NCBI RefSeq assembly: GCF_963662255.1
Contig: NC_085056.1
Location: 12,763,857-12,827,856 of the forward strand
Direction: 5' to 3'
DNA: 64,000 nucleotides
From: Cinclus cinclus
Taxonomy: Eukaryota; Chordata; Aves; Passeriformes; Cinclidae
Shown one piece after another: positions 11,741-22,969 of this stretch. Below the pieces are notes generated by a model, which made no database searches, had not been told where the DNA came from, and was given only the letters and a program-made list of their open reading frames with translations. Position numbers and translations under genes: made by a program. Within the stretch, counting starts at the first letter, position 1; the number at the start of each line of letters is the position of its first letter.

Positions 11741-12600
11741 TCACAGCACAATTCGCTCGGGAAATGCAGCTGTAATTGTAAATAGGGAGCCCAGAATTTT
11801 CAAACTTTGTGTCTTGAGGCACCCGTGCCACGGAGGGGGGAGCTCAGGTTTCCCCAGTGCCTTTTATTTTAGTAGGATTTGTGATTATTTGAAAATTTGG
11901 AAAACTATAGGTCTGCTGCTAAGCCGCTTAGACATTAATGTTAGAACATCATGTTGCTGGTTTTTGTGTTCAGAAGAAAGCCTAAATGGGCACAAATTAA
12001 AAAGAAAATCCCAACATTTTCCTGGTAGAATTAATTGAAGGCAAAATATAACAAATTGTCAATAAGAAATAAAGAAGCAGTGTCGATAGCAAAGATTAAG
12101 TATGGTAATGGACAGAGGCAGCTTGATGAGTCTGTTTTAGTTTAAAGCCTGACTTTTCATTTTCATTCACAAAATATATGTGCATAAGTAGCTTCGTGTC
12201 TGAAACAATTTTAGTTGTGGATTTATACCTTCATGACACCCGCTCTTTTAGGGACATAAAATGTGTGTTATGTTTGTGTAGTTCTTAAAATAACAGCTGT
12301 TTATTAGATAACTTTCAGGGCCATTCTTATGATATGTTATGGTCCTGGATCAGCAAAGTAGTTCAGCAGATGCCCAACTTGAGCACGTGATGGGACATGT
12401 AGGCTTTTCAGCCTGCACTTGCTTAAACCTGAGCACATGCTTAAATAGTTTGCTGAATAGGGGCCAAGACCAGATGTGGTGAATATCTATAATTAACTTT
12501 GTTAAATGGCTTACAATGTGCCACTTGTTTCCATGTGTTTTTAAATTTCCCACTCGAACATTATTTGGGCTGAACTTCTGTGTGTTTGTCCTTGTCAGTA

Positions 12601-12646
12601 GTTTTTGTTTGTTTGTTTGTTTGTTTTGTTTTGGTTTGGTTTTTTA
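12601..12646. repeat. (TTTG)n simple repeat
   Basis: Tandem GTTT units degrade into TTTTG and GGTTT variants. This is a simple low-complexity tract. Confidence 0.9.
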
Positions 12647-14994
12647 AATGTGTTTAGTTCCATCAGAATATTTCTGTTAGGCATGAAGAAGAAAAAATTC
12701 TCTTCTAGTTCTTCCAGTACTGTTGGTCTTTAGTACCAGTGTTTTTGTAGCTGGGGTGCTTAAAGGAAATAAGGGAAAGAAAGGTTGTAGAAAGGAATAA
12801 TATTTCACTGGAGCAGCTTCTAGAGTTGGAAAAAGTAGACATACTTCTGAGACCTGGCAAAGGGATGTGGAACCTGTAATCATGTCCACTTTTTCCAGCT
12901 ATATCAGCTAATCTAATAATAGAATCTTATAGGCCGATGTAATTTCTTTTTTTAGACAGAGAAAACAAACATTGAAATTGCAAAGGGGAAAGTTGGCACC
13001 AATACATTCCTCAATGAGTATTAGGGCCCTTTCTTCACTTGGAAAGGAAAAAAAAAATCCATCTTTCTAAAGCAATCCTGTTTTAAGGGCTCAAGCACAC
13101 TCAGATAGCCTCTAGTTAGGTTTCAGCAGTCTAATGAAGCCTGCCTTTTTTGTGATTTCACTGCACATACTCCCTGCCTGCCTTGATTGGCAGCTGGGTA
13201 GCAGACCTCTGCAGCTGTGACAATTTGCCTGAGGGAGACTGTAAGTGTCTCATTGAAACTTGCATTGTAAAATCCTCCAAAATGCCTCCCATAATATTAG
13301 GCACAGGAGAAAAACACAGGTGTGAAAAACTTTCACAGATCCCATGAGTTCAATGTCTCTTGGCAGCTTTGGTGGATTCAGTGTTATAATATAAATTTTA
13401 AACTTGCTCTTGCAAAACAGAAGTTGCTCCGTCTTCTGTCACAAGAAGTGGTGAAAACTGGCAGTGCCTGTACCGTGCCTGCCTTTCCAGGGCGATGAGG
13501 ATTGGTTATCCATGGGTGAAACCTGTCTAACCTACCTGCTGTGGCTCTGCAGCCTATTCCAGCACAGAGAGGGTGCAGGTGTCCCCACTGCCAGGGCATC
13601 TTGCTGGCATGGCAGAGTTTTAGGAGCTCCTGTTTCCTGAGGGAAGGCATGGTCTCATCCTGTCCAAAAATGAGCACTCGTTGATTGATTCTGCTTCCAG
13701 TGAAGGAGGGATTTGAAAACCTAAGAGGTGTCTCCATGAAATCAGCCTTCCTATATGTACGATCATTTTCTCTTCCCCTAGATAAGTAGCTTAAAGTACT
13801 CCTCACTGGCACGTAGGTGAGATCCAGCATTGCCAGCATGACTGGAAGATGAATCTTGGCTTCTGAATGCCTGATCCTTTTGCTGGTGTGTTTGTTCCCA
13901 GCTGCTTGCCTGTGTGTTACAGCAACTTTGCTTCTTACATTTGCCATAAAGGAATCTCAATATGACTGCAGCCTTAAGATCTGGCACTTCAACAGTCTCA
14001 GTAGGTTCAACACAATATTCAGGAATTAAAGTTCTGAAGAAATGCAAGCAGCTAAATTTAGACTTAAGAAACGTGCCTGATTTGAGTGAGCTGTGGGTGT
14101 ACTGATACATGGAAGTTTCCCTACAAACCAGCTGGGCTTTATTTGTTGCTTAAAGGGAGGAGATTTTAGTTAAGTTGGAACATTTGATTTGCTTTCTTGA
14201 ATTGTTTTTGATTAGTGACTGAGTGCAAGGTTAAGCTTTAATAACATACTCGTTGTAATAAAATCATGCTGGTGAGTGATACGTATGGCTAAAAAGATTT
14301 AGATACACTAGTCTGTTAAACTAATACAATTTGGAAGTGCTCTGGAAATAAGCACATAAAATAAGAACCAAAGGCAAATTTAAAGATTTTTTTTAACTCT
14401 TTCTGGGGCTAAGATTTTTGTAACCAGACTGGTCTGTTCTGGCAAGCTGGGTGATAAAATAAAAAACCCCTTTAATAAAAGAGAAACTACTTTAAATTCA
14501 GTAACGAAAAGTGTTAATGCATCACTGAGTTTCTGCTGCGGTTAACTAGTGACAGACCCAATGACTAGTTAAAGCTGAAAATGACAAATCTCAAATTCAA
14601 ATGACATTCAGAAGTTTCATGAGACTCTCAGCACTTTTTGCCTTCTCTTCTGAACTACAAACTTCGGTCAGTTCAAGACAAATCAAGGATGCTGTAATAC
14701 GTAGATTTTGTGAGTTGGTAGTTGCGGTAGGGCTGAGGTTTTAGTTTCAGATTTTTATCAAGGTTTTCCGCTCTTGGTGCTCTCTGCAGGCTGTCCTAAG
14801 AGCCATGAAACTTGTGCTGATGTATAGTGATTCAATGTACTGTAAACTACACAAGAGGGCTCAGTTTCATGGATGTGTGAAGCTTTTGTGTAAATGTTTT
14901 TAGTGGTGTCAGTTGAGAAGCTGTACTCAAAGTTCAGTTGAGCATTAGGGGTATCAATTGAAAGCTCAGTTTGAGTTACTTGCTTGTTGAGGCT

Positions 14995-15180
14995 GGTTCA
15001 TTTCACAGGAACATTTTAAACAAACTTTGTGAAGCAGTTCAGTATTATGTTTCTTATTTCACAGATAGGGAAACTGAGGCACAAAGCTAGGGAGTTTCTT
15101 ACCTGTCTAATGCAGTTGGGAATGCTAACAGAAAGTGGAGCCTCCAGACTTTGCTGCTGGTGTGTTATTGATTGCTGTGT
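14995..15180 (+). mobile_element. MIR/CORE-SINE-like relic
   Basis: The segment contains TTTCACAGATAGGGAAACTG followed by AGGCACAAAGCTAGGGAG, matching the well-known central MIR motif (cAGATgaGGAAACTGAGGCACagag) in sense orientation. Further on, CAGAAAGTGGAGCCTCCAGA fits the later MIR part. MIR-type SINEs are old and shared across amniotes, so divergence is expected. The ends are approximate. Confidence 0.6.
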
Positions 15181-16639
15181 ACTGCTCCTTATCTAGCAGG
15201 GGAGTCTAGTTTGCCAAAAGGAAAGGGTTTTGTCTCATCATAGAGGAAGGAAATGGATTTAAATGTCAAAGGTTGGGAAAGCCATTTTCTTCCCTTTTAT
15301 GGCAGTGAACATGTCACGTTCCTCTGCTTACCAAATAAATGAAACTATAAAGGAAATGGTAGTTTTGGAAAAAAAAAAACCCCAGCACTGTAATCCAGAG
15401 CATCTGTTTTCTACTGTATTTTTTCCCCTGGTCTCTTATTATAATTTACATCCAAAGCATGAAGTGACAGAATTTGGCAGACTCAGATCTGTACAGTAGA
15501 GCTTAATGGTTTTGTAGCAGTGAATAAATAAAGCCCCTCAAGCCTGCTTAGTTCTCACCCATGCACGTGAGCAGGGAGTGGGGGAAGGAGTGTTGTATTT
15601 TTCTTGGAAAAAGACCTTTTCGGTTTCTCCTAATCTGGCACCTGGAGGTCCAGCTGTGCTGGCTTGAGGCTGTGTGTAGCCTTGTGCATGGGAAAGATGA
15701 TGGACAGGCCGCTCAGAAGTTGAAATGTTTCACGTCTCTACAGGCAATATGTATAGCTGTATTTGTGAATAGTGGCAGTGCGCAGTTGGAGGTGGAATTA
15801 CTCTTCAAACAATGATTTGCCAATAGTGCTACAGTCTGGGCTGGTTTCTGTTGTGATTTGTGGGGAGGGCCAGCAGTGCCTGGATTTTCCAGCTTTGCTT
15901 GCTCGTGCTACAGCAGCCATGGAGCCTCTGTGCCTGCCATCACTGCTTCCTGTCTCCATGAGCTGACTGTAAATTTTTTTTCCTGGTTTGAGCTCTGCAC
16001 ATAGCCTGGAAATGTGTCACTTTGGTTAGGTTTGGCTTGGTCTTCTGCTAATTTATACCAGTTTCTACTTCAATATATTTCCGTTGGCTTAATTCGATGG
16101 CAGTATTTTTAATTTACTTGGGTATAAGTAACAGTATTGGGTTCATTACTCCTAACAGTTTAGTAATCTTGATTAATTTTTGTTCTTCAGTTGCACAAAT
16201 GCCAAGGTTAATTTGCTCTTAAACACTTGATTTTCTAGGACATAAAATAATTCCATATTTAAAGAAGAAAATAGAGTTCAGTTTTATTCTGCAAAGTGGT
16301 CTAGGTTGGGGGATGGTGGGTTTTGTTTGTTTTGGATAACAGAACTTAGAAAATGCTGGGTTAATGCTTGAGAACTGAAAGATTTAATCTGCCCTCATTG
16401 GTATACTCTTGGATCCTCTGGATTCTTCAGCTATGGATTGGGAGCTGATAGAGTGGCCCAAAATGTTTCCAGTGCCCCTAGTAATAAGTGATTTTAATGG
16501 AGAACCTTTCACAGCAGAGGACTCAGAGATACAGTCTGTGCTTTAATAAAGATGCTATGTCTCCACAGTGTACATTAGTCAGTGAGTTAAACAAGCATCC
16601 ACATTAAAACAGACATTATCCCCTGCAGTGTGTTTTCTT

Positions 16640-17060
16640 AGTGCTTCGTCCATTACAGCTCTCAAATGGTGAGGTTTCTAGTCCTTCCTGTTGGAAACAG
16701 CTCTTTCCTAACATTTATTGCAGATACTTTCCCAGTGTCTAGCATAAAATTTTGCTTTCTTCTCTCCTCCTGCCCTCCCCAAATGCTTACTGGAATACAG
16801 TGATGGTGTTTACCGTACGTGAACCCCTTGGAAGCAGTTCCTGCACCTTCCTTAGCTGTTCTTTAACAAAGATACATATAATCAGACCTTTTAACCTTTC
16901 CTCATAGATCAGTACATCCAACCCATTAATCACTTCTGTTGCCTTCTTCTGAATTCTCTCCAATTTGTCATCATCCAGTGGCTGGGGACAGCTTGGTGAC
17001 CACAGCCCTGCATGGAGGTTCAGTACCAGCCCACTGCACCCAGAGATCAGGATTTCTTTA
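16640..17060 (-). mobile_element. Ancient CR1-like LINE copy, antisense
   Basis: Read on the + strand, the run TTTAACCTTTCCTCATAGAT, then ACCCATTAATCACTTCTGTT with GCCTTCTTCTGAATTCTCTC and CAATTTGTCATCATCC, resembles the complement of the 3' ORF region of old CR1/L3-type LINEs. In those elements the segments read as 'tttcctcatag..', 'ttaatca.ttttgttgc.cttctctg.a..tctccaatttgtc'. It is heavily diverged and carries no open frame. The ends and subfamily are uncertain. Confidence 0.55.
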
Positions 17061-17399
17061 TTTTGTCCCTCTTTCCTTTTGCTTCATTCCCAGTCAGAAT
17101 ATATATCCTACCCACCCTGCATAATCACTTCTTTAAAACATTTATGGATGTAATTTGCAGCCTTACAGACCCTCTGTCCTTCTCTGATGTCGAGTTAGCA
17201 GAGGTTGAAATGGCAGAGGATTGAACGTGACACTTTGTGTCTCTCCCTCCCTTCCTTCTCCTGCTCCCCACCCCAAAATAAGCAACACAACTCTTCGTTT
17301 GGTGCATATGGTCATATTGAATGTGAGGAAAGAGGTAGCATTAGAGAGGAAAAAAAGATGCTGAAAATATAATTGCCTAATTGTGAATCCTAAGTAGTG

Positions 17400-18270
17400 C
17401 AGGCAGCAGGGGCGGCCCTGACTGGAAGAAATCAGAGGGTCACTAATTCATACTGCCAACATCCTAATTAGCTGTGCAAATGTAATGTTTATATTGTTGG
17501 GGATGGATTACAATTTCCATTGTAGAATGGAAGAAATAAATTAATTGTGTCAGTGGAGCTATGTAGAAAACACTCCTGCCACCCCATTAAACCATGAGAA
17601 GTAGCTTAGCTACTAAAAAAAGTTTGTTTTCAGGCTGATGCGCAAGTCTAATTGGGTTTCCAAAGAAAGGAACATGTTTTAATTATTAATTAGAAATCAG
17701 AGGAGTAAAAGAGTGGAAATCTGCTTCAGCTGGAGGTTTTGCTCAATGCTGGATTTCTCCTTAATAAGCTGAAACATTCCAGGCCTGCCTTAGTTAGCGG
17801 TTGGGTGCAGTGGCTTTACTCGGGGGGTAGACATCTTAATGCTCATGTAATTATCATGTAATTATTTTGTAATGTGGGATCAAAATTTTGCATCGATGGC
17901 ATTCTTTCACTGAACTTGAAAAATAAAAAAGTTGTGTTCATTAATGCAGTGATTCAGTCATTTTGGGCTAAGAAGCAGGGTTCCCTCATCCCCCTCCCTA
18001 TCTCTTTAAGACACAAATATTTTGAAACAGTTTTAGAGATGGTTACCTCGAGATGAATAGAAATATTTAATTTAGATTTTGTTGAATATTTATCAGATTT
18101 CTTGTTGGCAATGCTGCCTTTCAACGGAAGTGTCAAGTGGGTTGCAATTAGCATCAAAGCTGATAGGTACAAATAAGCAATGAACCTGTCTGCTAACACA
18201 GGGTGTGCAGGTTCATAAAGGGGAATTCTTGTGGAATTTGCTTTCTCTCTATGAATTTTCTTCCCTGTTG
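17400..18270. promoter_or_regulatory. Candidate conserved noncoding enhancer block
   Basis: An AT-rich region dense in homeodomain cores: CCTAATTAGCTGTGCAAATG at about 17462, TTAATTATTAATTAG at about 17677, and the duplicated CATGTAATTAT / CATGTAATTATT at about 17844-17866. It also has a POU-like TGCAAATG. It lacks repeats and coding frames. Developmental transcription-factor genes such as ZNF423 commonly carry such intronic elements. Without an alignment this rests only on motif density. Confidence 0.35.
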
Positions 18271-19479
18271 CCATTGAACTTCTGGAATCAAAGTTGTTAA
18301 GGACTGATAGACTTTGTCAGGTGTTAAGTGGATTATGGCCCATCATAATAAATATTCCCTATGGAGAGATCGCGTATGTTCTCCTGAACAGAAAGTGTGG
18401 AGCTGCCTCTTTTGACTTGTGCTTTCTAGTGCCTAGAAGTACTCTTGAGCAGAGTTCTGCTCTGTTTACAACTGCAGACAGCTTGTCTGCACAGATGAAA
18501 ATGTTATTGGGTCAGTGCCGTAGCTCTTATGGCTCGAAATCACTGACAGCCTAGATCCAAGCTGAATCAGGTTAAACATGACAAGTTAAAGAACATAGCA
18601 AGAGCTGCTGGCTCCTGAGTTGCCAGATGTTTGTAGATCCATGTGTGTCTTAAGAGGAACTGCCCATTAAATGTCTCAGCTTTAATAGGAAAAGGGGACA
18701 GGAAAGAAGAGCATATGACTCCGTATGGCTCCCTCAGCGTGGCAGTAAATCCTTGTATTAGTGGGGTGCAACTGTGAGGAAGTACAGAGATGTCTCCTAA
18801 TGTTGCTGTTTCATAACAAAAGGTCCATGGAGGAGATGGGGAGGATATAGCTAATGTGAAGTGGATGGTTTCCTTCGGGGTTATGGCTTCCATGAACTTA
18901 TAGATGTGCCATTATAATAAACAAAATATCTGACTCAACAGAACAACCATTAAGAACATTTAAATTGGCCTTTTTTCATGTGTCCGCTAAAATTATTGTG
19001 TTTGAATATGTTTGGTTTGTAGTCACAAAGGAAGTGAAATTTCATTATTGTGGGCCATTTAGCTCCTGTTTCTGCCTATAAGACTCAATATACCTTACCC
19101 AAAACCTCATTTTAAGAAGGAAAAAGATAGTTTCTTAGTTGTTCTTTATCAGATAGCTGCACCGTGTTGTCCTACCCCTTCTCTGTAGTTTATTTGTGTG
19201 ATGTTTAGTTGTAAAGGATTTGACAAAGGTAAATACCGGTATCAAGAAGGGACACTGTGATTTGTGTTGCTACCAAGAGTTAATTCTGCTTGTGTGAATT
19301 ATAAGGTAACTTTGGTCCCCCTCCATACTAACAAAGTTTTCCCTATTATCAAAAGCGAATCCACCTTCATGAAATCACCTTGTATTCTTCCAGCAGATGT
19401 CAGGTTAAGCTTCATACTGTAGTGGAAGTAACAAGTAATTAAGAATAACAAGCAATTGTGATGAAGAACTCAAAAATCC

Positions 19480-20950
19480 CCTTCACTTTCAAGGGGCCAT
19501 ATGTTGGTAAAAGTGCTCCACAGCTGAACCATATGAATGGGTGGAATGTGGGATCTCCTGCACATTGGGAAGAGGCCGTAATAATTTGTGACTTAACATA
19601 TTATTGCCATGTTTCCTTTTGATCATGCCAGACATCCACAGGTCTTTGTCACATCCTTGTAGGAGAATGAACGTGGGTCTCTTCAAACTAAGTATCTCAG
19701 GTTCAGAGTTAAAAGCAATTGTGCCTTTAACTAAAACAAGACCAGCTTCTGATAGAAGTTGCCTTGGTCAGATGGCAGAGTCAGTGATCCTGTCCCCTCC
19801 CCTCTCTTGCTGGAACCTGGAAAAACAGTTGCAAGTATTGTTTCGAAGACTGTTTTGCCAATTGTCTGGCAAATGCTTCATGTCAAAACATCCAACTTTT
19901 CCCTCTGTGGGCAAAGAATGAGCCCAACACACTCATATGTTCATTGGCCACACTAAGAAGGCTAATGACACCTTCCAGTAAAATGCTTAAGCTGCAGCAG
20001 TGGAACTGCTCCTTTATTTTGTGGAGGCTGCTTTATCCCTTTGTGAAAACGGAAGCACAAAGTGCTGCTGTGGAGCAATAATAGAGATGTATCAGAAACC
20101 ATGGATAGTCTTTAATCAACTTCAGCAGCTTCATGGAGACCTTGCAAAAGGGTTTTATGTTGAGATTCATAGAAGAGTGCACAGCGACGTCTTAGAAAGG
20201 GACATCATGAAGAGTGTGTGTGAAGGAACTGCTGACATTGACATTTAATATATTGAATATACATTCTGCTGTTGTACCTCCTGGCACAGCCTTGGTAATT
20301 TCTTCATCCACTACAGCTTCAGGAAGCTCATTTGGTTGTGTGGGAGAGGATGTGATTAGCAGCAGTGACATGTGCCTAGCACTGCTGTGTGATTTGCAGA
20401 GGTACTTGTGAGATGCCTGAGGGGTGTTTATGTTCATGTTGCTATTTTCAGTAATCAACTCTTATTGATTTTCTCACAAGAAATCAAAGTTAGTTTATAG
20501 GAAAATATTATGGAGGTTTCTCTTTGATCAATGGATTTTTGATTTCAAAAACTTACAGCAACTTAGAAGCTTTTGTACTTTTTGGCCCCCTGTGCTTCAA
20601 CACACTTGTAAACCTATCTTTGAACTAGTCCGGGAAGTGTTTGACGTGCACCATTTGCTGATGTATTGTTTTTCTTCCTGAGCCATCAGTGGAACAACTT
20701 GCTGCTTCCTTCTTGCAGGAAAAAGCTGGCCCACCTCAATTGCTCTTAGCACCAGGAAACCCCAACACAGCCAAAATAACCTCCATATCTAACTTGCATG
20801 TAGGCAGCATCAAGTTTGGGAGTTTAGTAGTATATGGTTTGCAAGTTCTTGCATTACACACTATCAGCAGAAATGTTTTTAATGGAATACAGACTCTAAC
20901 ACAAGCAATAAATTCAGGCCCTACAGGTACGGATTTAGGTATTGCTTAGT
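19480..20950. other. Intron stretch with several unexplained open frames
   Basis: Moderately long frames cluster here: 19604-19921, 20000-20248 and 20689-20949 on the + strand, and 20192-20458 on the - strand. I recognise no domain in any of them, and they change frame between segments. Possibilities are a decayed retrocopy or transposon, or chance. I do not annotate a gene. Confidence 0.25.
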
Positions 20951-22951
20951 CTTCCTTAGTTTAGAGAGGCTTTTGCAGTCAGCTCCCCTGCAGTGGGCTA
21001 ATGCTGGCTGGCTGCCAGATGCCCGCCCAGCTGCCCTCTCCCTCCCCAGCCTCAAGAGGACTGGCAGAGAAAGGAAGATGGAAAAGCCGAGTTGAGACGC
21101 AGACAGGGAGATGGCTCAGCAATTATTATCCAGTGCAGAACAGACTCGATTTGGGGGAAACTAACTTAATTTTCCTGCATGCCCCAGGATTGCAGGGCAG
21201 TGGGGGGTTATGGCTGGTCCGGTGATGGTCAGTCAGCAGCAGCTCTGTTGTGGAGCCAGCCGTATCCAGCACAGGGCAGCTGTGACCCCTTCTCACAGAA
21301 GCCCCCTGCAGCCCCCACGGCCCAGCCTGGCCATGCACACCCAGTGCATGCTCACATTTCCACCCTGTGCTGTGCAGCACGGCCCAGCCAGCCTGACCCC
21401 TGGCCTCCAAACAGATGTCTCCAACTTTTCTTGCCTGCTGTCAGGGTAAGTAGGTGATGGGCTCTCGCACGAATGTTGATCCTGAGCCTGGCTTTTGGAG
21501 GCCTTCTTTGATGTTTTGTTTTGGCTACTTGCCAGGGGGTCCAATTTTTAAAGCACAGGGGTAATGATCAGATTATTTTTATTACCCCTGCTTCAGAATT
21601 CACTGTTCTGCAGACATCGTTTCCTGCACTCTTGCTGGGTAGCAAAATGTCCCTGAGAAAGACATGCCACCAGATGCAAGATCTGGGAGAAATAATACAG
21701 GGACTGCAAAAGTTGCCTGGCTGTTCAAATACTAATGTCACAAACTGTGGCTTGCTCTTCACTGCTTTCCTCATTTAGCCATCCCAGAGCACTATTTGGA
21801 AACAAGCATAATGTACCTGGTGGATCAAGAAAAGCCTTCCTTGCTTTTGTTCTGGATACCTGGTGATGTGCGTTAGCGTGTTGTGGTGCAAGAGTAAGTG
21901 TATGTTGTAGAAAAACTCAGTACAGAATGAATACCTGCCTGGAGGTTTCTATGTACTTAGGTGGGAAATTCAGCCTTATCAATCATTCTTTGTGTTTCAC
22001 TCTTCAGAATAAGTACCATTCAGTTTATGGGCTGCCTAATTTATTAATCTGAGTAAAAAGAAGACAAAGATATATCTGATTCATTGAATATAATCTTTTG
22101 GGCAGATCAGGAAGATGAAGAAAAATACTGAGTGCTGTCTTGGAATAGAAATCTTCAAATATTATCATTTGATCTAGAAATAAACTGGCAGAACACAAAG
22201 GTTGCCTACATTTAACATCATAGCATTTTACTACTAGATACAGTGCTTACCTCAGATGTCAGAAAATAAGAGACTTTGCACAAAAGCTGGATTTTATTCA
22301 TTTTTTACATTCTTTCTAATGCTACCAAAACCAGCATGTGTTGGTCTAATTGCCTTTCTGTATCTCCATTTTCATATCACTGTAGCTCTTTGGAATTTGG
22401 AAATTCTTGATTACCCTGTGTACTGTAACATTTGAAACTGTGCTTGAGCCTAACTGCATTTTGATGCCCCTGTTTGCTTTAAATGGCAGAAGCACTGAAT
22501 ATAAATTAGAATATATTAGCATTTTGCTGACTTAAAAGATGACATTTATTGTGAGGCATAAAGAGTTAATCTTAGACTTTTAGCTCTGAGCTTACTTTAT
22601 TGAGCTTCTGCATACACGTGTTAATTTTCTCAGATGAGGGATAATGGATGTCACTTGAGAAAACAATACTGATTTGGGTTCTTTCATAGTTTGTGGGTTT
22701 ATGTCCCACATGGTATAGAAGCAGGCTCTGGGAGATTGCTTGAAATATGCCTGGCCTCTCAGCTGCACTAAAAATAATTCCTGCTTCCCTTATTTCTAGA
22801 AGTAATTCTGAGATGCTGCAAACCTTTAACAGCTCCTTGTTCAGGAAAAAGATTTCTCTTCAGCATTCAAATAACAATAAAGGAATGGTCTTTAGGTGTG
22901 ACTGTTGTATTTCCAAACCAGTCCTTTGTAAAAACGTATGTGTGTTGTAGA

Positions 22952-22969
22952 TTTTTTTTTTTTTTTTTT
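22952..22969. repeat. Poly-T tract
   Basis: About 18 consecutive T residues, interrupted only by flanking A and G. Possibly the poly-A tail of an old antisense insertion, but no element body is recognisable. Confidence 0.9.

Noticed and set aside
11220..11831. Repetitive protein-like frames (GDTPVPCFGG type) across the minisatellite.
   Set aside because: The frames exist because the short tandem unit has no stops in several phases on both strands. No coding signature was seen.
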